Assembly (NCBI GenBank): GCA_032139905.1
Contig: JAQJDB010000003.1
Coordinates: forward strand, 186,001-250,000
Reading direction: 5' to 3'
Length of the DNA: 64,000 nucleotides
Source of the DNA: Nitrospira sp. MA-1
GTDB taxonomy: Bacteria > Nitrospirota > Nitrospiria > Nitrospirales > UBA8639
Positions 36,278 through 45,987 of the stretch are shown here, in pieces (positions within the stretch are counted from its first letter, which is position 1; each line of letters starts with the position of its first letter). The position numbers and the translations under genes were made by a program. The notes under the pieces are model-generated. The model saw only the letters and a program-made list of their open reading frames with translations, made no database searches and was not told where the DNA came from.

Positions 36278-39200
36278 TTAAAGAATAATCCGCCACTCCT
36301 CCGGTGAATCATACAGAAAGAACTCCATGGTGACCGGGTCGAGGGCCACCAGATTGATCCACTGATTTCCGATTAAATTCTGCAAAAGTTGGTGCCTCGA
36401 AATGATGAGGGATATGCGTTCCAAAGGCGCTTCAATGATGCCAAAGAGCCGCATCGGTTCGTGGTAAGGCTTGGGACCATCATACACCGTCTGCAAGGGC
36501 AGTCCTATGCGCAAGTCACTCTGGGAACCAGACATCACCCCGATCCGGCCGACGACATTATGGTACACCTTACTCCCGGCTCCGTATACCTCGGGATCCA
36601 CGGTGGAAAAATAATGTTCCATGTTGATCCAATTACCCACAATCAACGGGGCCGTCATAATAATCTCTAGATATTTTCCCGTGGGGTCCTGGAGGTAATC
36701 GTAGGAATGCAAAAATGCTCGTCCTTCCAGATTCAAGCCCCGCGTCAATAACCGCCGGCCGATGATGAACGTCGAGTGTCTCGACAAGCCCCATTCAGGC
36801 CTCACCTGGGACCAATCCCAACTTCGTCGTTTGGCCAGACTGAGACTTCTTGGCAACGACGGCGTGCCGCTCTCGTCCGGTAGGCGGCTCAATCGTTCCT
36901 GACTGTTTCGGCGTCCCGCTTCCTCCAGATCGTGTTGGAGGCGCTGAAGGTCTTTCCGGTGAGTGGCGGGAACGTCCTCCAAATCGTACAACTCCACTTC
37001 GTCGGTGGTGGTATTGTGTTGTCCCGGTAAAAAATGGGTGTCTGGCGGAATAAAAATATCTTTCTGGGCAAGAAGCTGCCGGACAAGAGGCTTATTGGCC
37101 ATGGCCGCAAAAGCCCGCGCGTTCGAGATGCCCTCGTTACCGCCGCAAGCCCCGCAGTCCAGAGCCGACTCATAGGGATTGTTCTCCGATTCACTCCCAT
37201 GGCCGCAGATCAATACTAGCCTGGCAAAGCCTGTGGTAAACCCGATAATCCGCAAAGCGGTTTCCACATAATAGGCCTGTTCATTTGTCGTAAACCCTTT
37301 CTGGGTAATCCGGTGCATGCGCCGGCTGACTGCCCGGTGATGAATGCCGGAGTCCTTTCGCAACTCTCCCAGAAACTGTTCATGGCCGCTGGCATTCCAT
37401 CCTAACAACCGGTCTAGAGAATCTTCCTCCGTGCTATCCGTTTCAAGCTGCAAGGCCTGCCTGCGAAGTCGATCCACTTGATCGTGCGGAACGGCCAAAC
37501 CCAGACGACCGTAGCGTTCGATTAAGAGACGATAAATTGTCGCCCGATGTTCAGACGCCACAATTTCTTCAGCCTCCTCCCTGGACAATTTGTCCACGGT
37601 TAAGGTGGTGGCAATCGGAATCGCAAACCATTCCTTCAACCAGGCGGTGAACGTCCGGTACCAGGCCGGAGCAATCGTCTGGCCGAAGAGTCTGAACCCG
37701 AAAAACCAGCCGATCGCCTCCACCATCACATACGGGGTAATCACATTTTCTTTCAAATCATGAAGCAGGGCATGTCCGGTCTTGGCCAGAGTCTGACGTT
37801 CGAGAAATCGTTCAGCCGCTTTTCCCTGAGAGGCACGGGGAATTTCCCTGACCACGTGTTTGGGTTTCAGCAGGACCGGACATTGATCCGTTTCCTGTTC
37901 ACTCCCAAAACCCTGAAAACAGATGGGAAGGCCGAAAAATCCCGCGAATCCGAACGTTTCATTCCCCCCCGCTTCTTCAAGATGCCGGCGGAACCCCTCA
38001 GAGCGCACATCAATACAAAACATCGCCTGGGCCGGCGGTCTGGAAAAATTGGGTTTGTCCTTTTTGGAATCACTTTCATGCACGATGGCTAAATTGGGAG
38101 AAAGGCCCCTGACGAAGCCTTTCACATAGCTCATCTCAAAAGCCTGGAGCCAGAGGGGCCCATGCGTGGAGTCGGGAAAATTGGTGGTCCAATCCAGCAG
38201 CGTATCCAGGACTTCAAGCGGACATTCCACCAGGTCACTCAGCGGAAGTCCCAGTGATCCGGCCAGGTGACGAAGAAGCAACGTGTCTCCCTTGGCCGTT
38301 AAATCCTGTTGGACCGATCCCCATTTGGAGTCCGCTTCACGTCCTACGCCATCAAGCGTTTGCAAGGAAAGCGGGGTTGTGGAGAATAGAGTCTCGTCCA
38401 ATGTGGGAAATATCTCCGGATCCAGCCTTCCAGCAAGAAACATCCGGTAGAGACCGAAGCCAAAAGGAAAATGCTCCATGGAGGACAGGATGGCCGTATA
38501 GGTGCCCGGAAGTCGGAGTCGATCCTGACACACCCGCTGCACCAACTCACGCTCGTAAAAGAGACGAACCGCCAGATATTGAACCAGATCGATGGGAAAG
38601 GCTGTCTGCCATTCATGGTCAACCTGGTCGGCTCGCCACTTCAAAAACCCGGTCCACCCTGGAAGCTGGGCCAAGTGCAGGGTAAACACATTGCTCCAAA
38701 GATCGTGAGGAACACCCATGGACTGGAGGCAGGCCAGGACGGCATCTTCCGGCCGGTCAGGAAGGTGTTGCAGTTTGCTTGTCCAATCCGGGATGCCCAG
38801 CAGGAACCCGGAGCCCTCCCGCTGAGCCAAAGCCTTCCAACTCCCATAAAACGTCTTTTCCCGCATGGGCATCGGCCAGGGAGCGTGCCCTTGATCCAGG
38901 AACCCCGCACACCACTTGATGAGCTCCTGATTGATCTCTTCCTGAATGGACGTGTCACACATCCGATCGCACCATGCGGCCAGCGTCTCCTGTGTCCCCA
39001 GATTCTTTCCGGCCTGATCTGTCTGATGGCGTAAGGAAAGGTGAGCGTCCCCATGCGTGCCACGGGGCTGAAGCCGGAGAAACAAATCCCTCACACGGGG
39101 GTCTTCACACGCCTTGAGAAACACGGCATTCCGGACATCATGGGGGACGGCGCCGGTCCCATGAATCAGGAGCATCCGCAAGATTTCGAGGTGGGAAATG

Positions 39201-39559
39201 TTCCGCGTACCGATCGTGACAAAATGGTTGCCGGCAAGCGGTGCGACGGCATCAGTAATCGCCTCCTCCAAAAACCGGCCCTGTTGATAGAGGTCACGGT
39301 AATCCTGATTGGGTAAATATCCCCGTCCTCCCAAAAACGTTCCGGCCTCCGCAATCGCCCGGTGGATGGGTAAGTGTTCCAGGCCATGAAGCGGATTGTG
39401 GTGAATGAAGGTCTGCATGGGCCAGAACTGGGAAATCGTTTCACTCGCTAAATGAATCAGCGACCTGACCTCGATGCGCTCGATTTCTTTAAATGACTCG
39501 ACTTCCTGTGCCGTGGAACCTGTCATCGTCTCCATCCCTTGGTGTGTTGCATCAGACAT
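36278..39559 (-). CDS. dabA: DabA-type protein (DUF2309), inorganic-carbon uptake
   Basis: A 1093-residue protein of the DUF2309/UPF0753 family. In DabAB complexes the DabA subunit is a carbonic-anhydrase-like zinc protein that traps CO2 as bicarbonate with the energy of a cation gradient supplied by DabB. The zinc-site residues are visible: FCIDVRSE (Cys and Asp, near residue 513), CGHGS (near 785) and DCGACGG (near 803). The protein is large, as in other chemolithotrophs. Its neighbours in the same direction (NuoM-like and NuoL-like) complete the complex. Confidence 0.93.
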   Translation of the reverse strand: MSDATHQGMETMTGSTAQEVESFKEIERIEVRSLIHLASETISQFWPMQTFIHHNPLHGLEHLPIHRAIAEAGTFLGGRGYLPNQDYRDLYQQGRFLEEAITDAVAPLAGNHFVTIGTRNISHLEILRMLLIHGTGAVPHDVRNAVFLKACEDPRVRDLFLRLQPRGTHGDAHLSLRHQTDQAGKNLGTQETLAAWCDRMCDTSIQEEINQELIKWCAGFLDQGHAPWPMPMREKTFYGSWKALAQREGSGFLLGIPDWTSKLQHLPDRPEDAVLACLQSMGVPHDLWSNVFTLHLAQLPGWTGFLKWRADQVDHEWQTAFPIDLVQYLAVRLFYERELVQRVCQDRLRLPGTYTAILSSMEHFPFGFGLYRMFLAGRLDPEIFPTLDETLFSTTPLSLQTLDGVGREADSKWGSVQQDLTAKGDTLLLRHLAGSLGLPLSDLVECPLEVLDTLLDWTTNFPDSTHGPLWLQAFEMSYVKGFVRGLSPNLAIVHESDSKKDKPNFSRPPAQAMFCIDVRSEGFRRHLEEAGGNETFGFAGFFGLPICFQGFGSEQETDQCPVLLKPKHVVREIPRASQGKAAERFLERQTLAKTGHALLHDLKENVITPYVMVEAIGWFFGFRLFGQTIAPAWYRTFTAWLKEWFAIPIATTLTVDKLSREEAEEIVASEHRATIYRLLIERYGRLGLAVPHDQVDRLRRQALQLETDSTEEDSLDRLLGWNASGHEQFLGELRKDSGIHHRAVSRRMHRITQKGFTTNEQAYYVETALRIIGFTTGFARLVLICGHGSESENNPYESALDCGACGGNEGISNARAFAAMANKPLVRQLLAQKDIFIPPDTHFLPGQHNTTTDEVELYDLEDVPATHRKDLQRLQHDLEEAGRRNSQERLSRLPDESGTPSLPRSLSLAKRRSWDWSQVRPEWGLSRHSTFIIGRRLLTRGLNLEGRAFLHSYDYLQDPTGKYLEIIMTAPLIVGNWINMEHYFSTVDPEVYGAGSKVYHNVVGRIGVMSGSQSDLRIGLPLQTVYDGPKPYHEPMRLFGIIEAPLERISLIISRHQLLQNLIGNQWINLVALDPVTMEFFLYDSPEEWRIIL

Positions 39560-39568
39560 TCAACCGTA

Positions 39569-40744
39569 TTAAGCCATCATTCCGCACACGCTTGCCGTGC
39601 CCATCAACAGGAGCAATGTCCAGAGTTCATAGACCGATAAATCACGATGGGGGACATCGGGTCGGGGCTTTCCGAACGCGGTTTGATGCAGCATCGTGGT
39701 AAAGACCCAACTGACTGAAAGCCACACCGTGAACAACAACAGCCAAACCGGGAACAGGAAATGTGCCTCAGGGGCGTCGGGCGGAATATTCTGGAATGCG
39801 GCCACTACCGGCAGCACCGGTAACAGCATAATCAGAGAAATTAAAAACGTGAAGATGCCCCGAAAACGCGGCAGCCCGGCACCCAACCCTTGCAGAGTGT
39901 TCAGAGGATGAGCTCCGTATCGTTCGTGTAAAAAGGCATACGCACACAACAGCGCACTCATCAACAATGCGACCGCCATCCCGAAGGGAAGCCCCCATTC
40001 CGCAATATGAGAAAACTCACCACTCAACCCCCACAGTAACGCGAGGAAGGTGATCGTGGCATAGGCCAGGCCTTCACGAGGGAGGCGGTGTCCCATCGCT
40101 TTCAGGGAGGCATAGAGGGCGCTCACCAGCGCAAGCACCGGCAACACGCCCTTCCATTCCACATGGAGTATCAGCATGGCCTCCAGGTCCTGAAGCTGGG
40201 ACAGCCCCGCAGCCAGCCAGACCACAAGCCAGACACTGCCGAGAGATTCACGGGAAGACCGGAGGATGCCCAAAAAGGGCAGATGAAAAGGCACAAGTGG
40301 CAAAAAGGTGAGTACCAGAAACAGCACTCCGACACCGCCACCTCCTTCCTCCATGAAGATCGCCAGCACAGCCAGCATCAGGGCTAACGAAACATGCACC
40401 AGAGCCAGGGTCTTTTGAAGAGAAGCAGTCAGGTGTCGGGCCAGAAAAAATCCGGCATAGGCGAGAAGACCGATCACAAAGATCCGGTTGACCGGCTCCA
40501 TACCGAGCACTCCCCCCAGGCCCAGTCCGCCCAGCAGAAGGGTGGGCCCCACGTCATCGGAACCACGTGATGAGCCTTGTTGCCCAAGGATTCCACAGAA
40601 ACAGGCAAGAAGAATGGCGGCGGCAAGGAGACGGTTGGAGGAATCGGATTCGGTGTCCCATCCAAATACGGTCAAGACTCCCCCGGCTACCAGAATGGTG
40701 CCTAACCCGATTCCCCACAACCCCGATGGCACGGTTCGCTCCAT
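39569..40744 (-). CDS. NuoM/MrpD-related membrane protein in dab cluster
   Basis: A 391-residue hydrophobic protein with roughly ten to twelve helices, between dabA and the NuoL-like gene. Features such as FLPLVPFHLPFLGIL and LPREGLAYATITFLAL look like a distant, reduced version of the antiporter-like NADH dehydrogenase subunits; charged Lys/His/Glu in helices remain (LILHVEWKGVLPV). Two-gene DabAB systems lack this extra subunit. It likely serves as a second cation-translocating channel or as a regulatory subunit. The gene ends 9 nt before dabA starts. Confidence 0.75.
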   Translation of the reverse strand: MERTVPSGLWGIGLGTILVAGGVLTVFGWDTESDSSNRLLAAAILLACFCGILGQQGSSRGSDDVGPTLLLGGLGLGGVLGMEPVNRIFVIGLLAYAGFFLARHLTASLQKTLALVHVSLALMLAVLAIFMEEGGGGVGVLFLVLTFLPLVPFHLPFLGILRSSRESLGSVWLVVWLAAGLSQLQDLEAMLILHVEWKGVLPVLALVSALYASLKAMGHRLPREGLAYATITFLALLWGLSGEFSHIAEWGLPFGMAVALLMSALLCAYAFLHERYGAHPLNTLQGLGAGLPRFRGIFTFLISLIMLLPVLPVVAAFQNIPPDAPEAHFLFPVWLLLFTVWLSVSWVFTTMLHQTAFGKPRPDVPHRDLSVYELWTLLLLMGTASVCGMMA

Positions 40745-40849
40745 ATTAATTCCCCACCCTCCAAAGGCCCTGCATTAAAGAGAAGGACGGACACCAGTCA
40801 TGTTCAAGGTCCATATTCACCATACGTTCTCATTTGACCAAGACGAAGA

Positions 40850-42544
40850 TTAATACCGGTATGCCACTTTCTCCGCCAACCGAAGCAGGGCAGAACCCAG
40901 TTTTTTAAACAGGCCATCCACATAACACCGGTTGATGAAAAGAACCCAACCGGTCTGCCGTATCGAGAGCACCCAATGAGGATTGAGAATTTTCTGTCCA
41001 CGAGACGTGGTATACATAATCAGCCAGCCAAACAGCACCACCAGGGTCGCCACCAGGATCATCCCATCGAACACCTGTGGCGGGAAGGCGGCGGCCTGGA
41101 AAAATCCATTGGCGACGCCCGGATCCGGATACAGAAAATGCGTGAATGTTTCGCCCGCCCATAAATACACGAATCCGATAAAAAACAACGTCCCGATCAT
41201 CGCACCGGCGACCTTCCAGGAGGCCACGGCCTGCAGGCGATAGAGACTGAAAATGGCCTGGGAGGCCGTTACCCATCCGAAAAAGAGAAAAATCACCGCC
41301 CCATGAGCATCCTGAAGCGGAACCTCTAACACCCCATGGGCCACCAGAAGAATGAACAACGGCATGAGCAGCGTGACGCTCAGCCCGGTCATCCAGGTCA
41401 GCCCGGTCGGCAGCCTGGTCGGTCGGTGACCGGAGGTCGGCGGAAATTTCGGTTCATGTCGCGCGGCTTGAATGAGACTGCCCGAAGCCAGAAACAGGGT
41501 GGCCTTGAAAAACCCATGGGCAATGAGATGGAAGATGGCCAGGGCAAACGCTCCCAGGCCGCATTCCATAATCATATAGCCCATTTGTCCCATCGTGGAG
41601 AACCCCAACGTTTTTTTGATGTCATTCTGAACCAACATCATCGAGGCGCCGAGCAGGACGGTGCCGGCCCCCACGATGAAAACGAGATGAAGAGTTGTGG
41701 GTGAGAGAGCGTACAATGGGGCCAACCGGTTCAGCAGGAACCCTCCGGCGTTGATGATCCCGGCATGCATGAGTGCGGAGACTGGCGTCGGGGAATCCAT
41801 CGTATCCGGAAGCCAGACGTGGAGAGGAAATTGCGCGGATTTAGCCATCGCGCCCACAAAAATCAGCAGGGCGATAACCGGAACAATGCTGAGTTCAAGG
41901 GGGGAACCGGCCCACAACCGAATCATGGGAGGATCAGAAGCCGCTTGTTGAAACACGGCGGCAAATTCGAACGTACCAAAATATTGATAGATGAGCAGGA
42001 GGCCACAAAGAAAACTGACATCTCCAATTCGATGAACCAATAAGGTTTTTCGCGCATACTCGGAAGCCAGGGCATGAGAAACATTGAAGGCCAGGAGGAG
42101 ATACAACACCCAACTCAAGAGTTGCCAGAACAGAAATAACACCAGGAAATTCGGGCTGGCCACCAATGAGAGGATGGTGAACGTCATTAACCCGAGTAAC
42201 CCGAAAAACCGCTGGTACCCGGGATCACCCTCTAGATAGCGGCGGGAATACAGATGAATGACTGTGCTGACACTGGAGATGAGCACCATCATCACCGCTG
42301 TCAGCCGATCGACCAACATCCCCACGGTCAGGGAAGGAGCGGCTTCCTGCCCCCAGGACCAGAAGGTGAGGTGAATAGGACCCTGCGTACTGACGTGGTA
42401 GAGGGTCAGAAAAGAGAACAGGCTGGACCCGGCCGTGGCCACGATCCCGATCAAGGCAACATGGGACTGCAGTCGTTTGCCCTGCCATCCGATCAGCATG
42501 GCGGCGAGCAGCGGAAGGAGGGGAATGAAAATAGCCGTGTTCAT
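40850..42544 (-). CDS. dabB: NuoL/ND5-like membrane subunit (DabB)
   Basis: A 564-residue protein of the proton-translocating NADH-quinone oxidoreductase chain-5 family. Antiporter-like core residues: VSTVIHLYSRRYL, the LFLFWQLLSWVLYLLL segment, the K/H channel helices (VHRIGDVSFLCG; LPDTMDSPTPVSALMHA; LGFSTMGQMGYM). It is the first gene of the cluster, so the promoter lies upstream at 42545-43000. With DabA it should energise CO2 trapping; no other Nuo subunits are present. Confidence 0.92.
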   Translation of the reverse strand: MNTAIFIPLLPLLAAMLIGWQGKRLQSHVALIGIVATAGSSLFSFLTLYHVSTQGPIHLTFWSWGQEAAPSLTVGMLVDRLTAVMMVLISSVSTVIHLYSRRYLEGDPGYQRFFGLLGLMTFTILSLVASPNFLVLFLFWQLLSWVLYLLLAFNVSHALASEYARKTLLVHRIGDVSFLCGLLLIYQYFGTFEFAAVFQQAASDPPMIRLWAGSPLELSIVPVIALLIFVGAMAKSAQFPLHVWLPDTMDSPTPVSALMHAGIINAGGFLLNRLAPLYALSPTTLHLVFIVGAGTVLLGASMMLVQNDIKKTLGFSTMGQMGYMIMECGLGAFALAIFHLIAHGFFKATLFLASGSLIQAARHEPKFPPTSGHRPTRLPTGLTWMTGLSVTLLMPLFILLVAHGVLEVPLQDAHGAVIFLFFGWVTASQAIFSLYRLQAVASWKVAGAMIGTLFFIGFVYLWAGETFTHFLYPDPGVANGFFQAAAFPPQVFDGMILVATLVVLFGWLIMYTTSRGQKILNPHWVLSIRQTGWVLFINRCYVDGLFKKLGSALLRLAEKVAYRY

Positions 42545-42678
42545 GGGGAATCAACCACATTCTGGAAGGCGAAGCAGCATCGAGAACGCCCCGATGGCTC
42601 GTACGCCGCCACATGTTTTCCGGTTAATAATATTCCGTCTTGCTCCAATCAAGCATAATCCTTTTACTTAACGATTGA

Positions 42679-42695
42679 TATTGCAATACGCAATA
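42679..42695. promoter_or_regulatory. Palindrome upstream of dabB (candidate operator)
   Basis: TATTGC, AATAC, GCAATA: a perfect 6-bp inverted repeat, 135 nt before the dabB start. Dyads of this size are typical transcription-factor sites. No sequence match to a known operator is claimed. Confidence 0.4.
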
Positions 42696-42830
42696 ATGTG
42701 TTAGACCTAATTCATGGGCCTTTCGGTTCTCACCTCTTGATATCTTTTGGGGGAAAATTACCAAGGCACCGAACGGCTCCCTCCACCCCGCAGAAGAGGT
42801 GAACAGGTATCCACGGTGCGATTCTTCTGA

Positions 42831-42848
42831 AGAAGAATGGTTCCTGTC
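42831..42848. promoter_or_regulatory. Palindrome in the dab upstream region
   Basis: ATTCTTC and GAAGAAT separated by TGAA, a 7-bp inverted repeat. Could be an operator for either divergent gene. Confidence 0.3.
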
Positions 42849-43230
42849 AGATCGTTTAGCGATGCGCAAGCCGAGCTAATCCTTCATGTACTATATAGGC
42901 CTCTTGATCCATGAGGATGAATTAAAAAATAAACGATAAAAAGAAGAAATAATTACACGGAGATCCTTTTTTAAAGATGACGGCCAAGAAAGAGGCTCCT
43001 GACCCACGCTTGACTTTCCTTCTGACAGGCCACCCCGTCCCCTACCAACCGGGAAAAGGTGCGACAAGAAACACACCCTTCTGGGACTTTTAAGATTTTC
43101 CGAACGACGGTTCCGAAAGGTATAATTCCCCTTCATTCTGCGCAGGTGAGGCCCTGGCGGAATTGATCGGTTTGAACCGGTGAGGAAAGCATCTATTGCG
43201 ACCGTCTAATCTCAGAAGAAGGGAATCAAC

Positions 43231-44181
43231 ATGCCAGACAAAAAAATTATTGCCGTTGTGGGCGCCACGGGTGCGCAAGGTGGCGGTTTAATCCGTGCAA
43301 TTGTGCATGACCAGAATAGTGGCTTCATTGCTCGCGCGTTGACGCGGGATATTCATTCGGACAAGGCCAAAGCTCTCGCCACCCTGGGGGTGGAGGTGGT
43401 AGCGACCGACTTAGACGATCCTGAGAGCTTGAAACGGGCTTTTGAGGGTGCCTACGGCGCATTCTGTCTCACAAGTTTTTGGGAGCATGGTTCCCCGGAG
43501 AAGGAGTTGGCTCAGGCCAAGGCGCAAGCGCACGCGGCCCAACAGGCCGGAGTGTCCCACGTCATCTGGTCCACGCTGGAAGACACCAGACAGTGGATTC
43601 CGCTCGAAGATACCCGCATGCCGACCTTGATGGGAAAGTACAAGGTCCCCCACTTCGACGCGAAGGGTGAGGCGAATGACGAGTTTTCGAAACGCGGGGT
43701 GCCGACAACCTTTTATCTGACATCATTCTATTGGGAGAACCTGATTAACTTTGGCATGGGCCCCAAGACGGGTCAGGACGGAATCCTCCGGATCACCCTG
43801 CCGATGGGAAACAAAAAACTTCCCGGTGTCGCAGTGGAAGATATCGGAAAGGGCGCACTGGGCATCCTGAAGAAAGGCCGGGAATTCATCGGAAAAACGG
43901 TCGGGATTGCCGGCGAGCATTTAACAGGCGACCAAATGGCGGCGGCACTCACCCGCGCCCTCGGACAGAAGGTGCAGTATCAATTAGTGAAACCGGCCGT
44001 CTATGCTACGTTCGGATTTCCCGGCGCGGATGACTTGGCCAACATGTTTCAGTTCAAGCAAGAGTTCGAATCACAGTTTTGCGGGGCACGCGATCCGGAT
44101 CTCAGCCGAAGACTGAATCCGGACTTGGAAACCTTCGACCAATGGCTTGCGCAGAACAAAAACCGCATTCCGATCGAGTAA
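43231..44181 (+). CDS. NmrA-like NAD(P)-binding protein
   Basis: A 316-residue atypical short-chain dehydrogenase of the NmrA/HSCARG type. The nucleotide motif GATGAQGGGLIRAI starts near residue 11, then AFEGAYGAFCLT, and the middle part HVIWSTLEDT. The YxxxK catalytic pair of true SDRs is absent, as usual in NmrA-like proteins, which act as NAD(P)H redox sensors. Solitary gene; role in this organism unknown. Confidence 0.88.
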   Translation: MPDKKIIAVVGATGAQGGGLIRAIVHDQNSGFIARALTRDIHSDKAKALATLGVEVVATDLDDPESLKRAFEGAYGAFCLTSFWEHGSPEKELAQAKAQAHAAQQAGVSHVIWSTLEDTRQWIPLEDTRMPTLMGKYKVPHFDAKGEANDEFSKRGVPTTFYLTSFYWENLINFGMGPKTGQDGILRITLPMGNKKLPGVAVEDIGKGALGILKKGREFIGKTVGIAGEHLTGDQMAAALTRALGQKVQYQLVKPAVYATFGFPGADDLANMFQFKQEFESQFCGARDPDLSRRLNPDLETFDQWLAQNKNRIPIE

Positions 44182-44399
44182 CCCTGACGCCCCCTGTGTC
44201 CTGCTGAGCCCCTTCATGTGATCTTCATCCGTTCGCCTTGGCACAGGGTCGTTGCGGTCCGATCGCTCACCCATTTTGCCATTCCTGAAGTCTCTGGCAG
44301 AAATGAATCTGTCTCTCAAATGCGAAGGCCCTCACCCGTGGTGTCACTGGTTGGAACGGATTGGCTATCTATGCCAGAATGAAACGTGGAGGATAGGAA

Positions 44400-44636
44400 A
44401 TGGCAACAATGAATGTGTCGGTTCCCGATCCCATGAAGGACTGGGTGCAGGGCCAAATTGGGACGGGAAAATATGCCAACGCCAGCGATTACGTGCGCAA
44501 TCTGATCCGGCGGGATCAAGAAAAAATCGAGGTGTTACGGAAAACACTTCTCGAAGGAGAGCGTAGCGGTGTGAGCCGCCGGAAGGTTGAAGACATTATG
44601 AACGATGTCAAAAAACGACGTGTAGACAATGAGTGA
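44400..44636 (+). CDS. parD: ParD-family antitoxin
   Basis: A 78-residue ribbon-helix-helix protein (MNVSVPDPMKDWVQGQIGTG, YANASDYVRNLIRRDQEK) typical of type II ParD/CopG antitoxins, which bind their own promoter and neutralise ParE. GGAGG lies 8 nt before ATG. It overlaps parE by 8 nt, a normal arrangement. Confidence 0.9.
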   Translation: MATMNVSVPDPMKDWVQGQIGTGKYANASDYVRNLIRRDQEKIEVLRKTLLEGERSGVSRRKVEDIMNDVKKRRVDNE

Positions 44637-44919
44637 GTATCAACTTTCGAAAAAGGCAGACCAGGACCTCCAGAGAACCTACGAATTTTCCATCCAGCAA
44701 TTCGGGCAAAACGTGGCGGATGAATATTTCCTTTCCCTCAGAGATTGCCTGATGCAGGTGGCCGATAGTCCAACATTGGGACAGGATTGCAGTGAAATTG
44801 TGCCGGAATTGTGCCGGTTCGAATGTGGCCCCCACTCCATTTTTTATAAGACGGGAAAGAAGCGTATTGTGATCATCAGAGTCATACACCAAAGTATGAA
44901 CCCGGACATACACATGTAA
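44629..44919 (+). CDS. parE: ParE-family toxin (RelE/ParE superfamily)
   Basis: A 96-residue toxin with the RelE/ParE fold: SEYQLSKKADQDLQRTYEFS, later LCRFECGPHSIFYK and IVIIRVIHQSMNPDIHM. ParE toxins inhibit gyrase; whether this one does is inferred from the family. Complete with no lesion, so the pair is presumably functional. Confidence 0.88.
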   Translation: MSEYQLSKKADQDLQRTYEFSIQQFGQNVADEYFLSLRDCLMQVADSPTLGQDCSEIVPELCRFECGPHSIFYKTGKKRIVIIRVIHQSMNPDIHM

Positions 44920-45011
44920 AGCAGCGTGATGACGGCGCGACTCTGCCGGGAATCTCCCCTCCTCCCATCCTCCCTACTGAGATCATTTCCAAAGAAATCC
45001 GTAGAAAACAG

Positions 45012-45713
45012 ATGAAGTATTGTCTTCAATTACAAGATCAACAATGGCAATTGATCGATCAGGATGAGCCGGACCTGACGCCGGTGGTCATTGACTTTGT
45101 GTCCGGGAAAACCGCGTATCGAAGAAAATATGGCCACGCCGGTGGCGAGGCCATTAGTAAAGCGGTCGGCATCAAAAAAGGCAAACGACCGACGATAGTG
45201 GATGCCACCGCCGGGTTGGGGCGTGATGCCTTTGTGCTGGCGACGATGGGATGCCGCGTGCATATGATCGAGCGATCGGACATGATCAGCAAACTCTTAG
45301 AAGACGGATTACGTCGTGCCGTAGCAGATGAGAAAATTGGCGCGCTCATCAAAGACAAGCTATCCCTTACTTGTGGGGATAGCCGTCAGGCCCTGCTCCA
45401 TGTCCCGTTTGCACCCGAAGTCATTTATGTCGATCCCATGTTTCCCCTCAAGGACAAATCGGCGCTCGTAAAAAAAGACATGCGAATTGTCCAGGATATC
45501 GTCGGGCATGATACAGATGCCGATGAATTACTGAAGGTAGCCCTCACGATTGCCACCAACCGGGTGGTCGTCAAACGCCCGGCCTATGCCGATTATCTTG
45601 CCGGTATCAAACCCCAGACCTCGATCAAAACAAAAAAACACCGCTTCGACATCTATCTCACTCCCCGTCCGGTAGAACATGGTCATCCTAAGCGAAATGA
45701 AAGATCCGGCTAA
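45012..45713 (+). CDS. rsmJ: 16S rRNA m2G1516 methyltransferase
   Basis: A 233-residue class I SAM-dependent methyltransferase resembling RsmJ (YhiQ), which methylates G1516 of 16S rRNA. Motifs: the KTAYRRKYGHAGGEAISKAVG start, the SAM-binding VDATAGLGRDAFVLAT, the EVIYVDPMFP catalytic segment and KRPAYADYLAG near the end. Monocistronic, housekeeping. Confidence 0.9.
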   Translation: MKYCLQLQDQQWQLIDQDEPDLTPVVIDFVSGKTAYRRKYGHAGGEAISKAVGIKKGKRPTIVDATAGLGRDAFVLATMGCRVHMIERSDMISKLLEDGLRRAVADEKIGALIKDKLSLTCGDSRQALLHVPFAPEVIYVDPMFPLKDKSALVKKDMRIVQDIVGHDTDADELLKVALTIATNRVVVKRPAYADYLAGIKPQTSIKTKKHRFDIYLTPRPVEHGHPKRNERSG

Positions 45714-45903
45714 GCCGTGACAACTACAGCATTCGCTCAGGCCTTTCGATAATTTGCACCAGGCCTTCCTTGTCTACCCAACATCAGTGGAAAGCAGAGC
45801 ATATGAAGCGGTCCCACCGAACCTCCTGGCCCAGGCATCAGGCTTCTTACTCCGTCTTACTCATTTTGGAACCGCGAGACCGTAAGACCGTGAGCCTATC
45901 CTC

Positions 45904-45931
45904 TTGCGTATGTGGTGAGGTATGTTAACAA
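45904..45931 (+). promoter_or_regulatory. Possible pepN promoter
   Basis: TTGCGT (45904-45909), 16 nt spacer, TAACAA (45926-45931), about 55 nt before the pepN GTG. The boxes match sigma-70 consensus only in part. Confidence 0.3.
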
Positions 45932-45987
45932 TGAAGCCTCTGGCCATAGCCGGATATTGAGGATGATAAACGATAGGAGACGATGCC

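Larger units (their letters stand above)
42545..43230. other. Divergent intergenic region upstream of dab cluster
   Basis: A 686-nt gap between dabB (minus) and the NmrA-like gene (plus). I see no gene I can defend. Two palindromes stand out, listed separately (42679-42695 and 42831-42848); no LysR-type regulator gene is adjacent. Confidence 0.45.
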
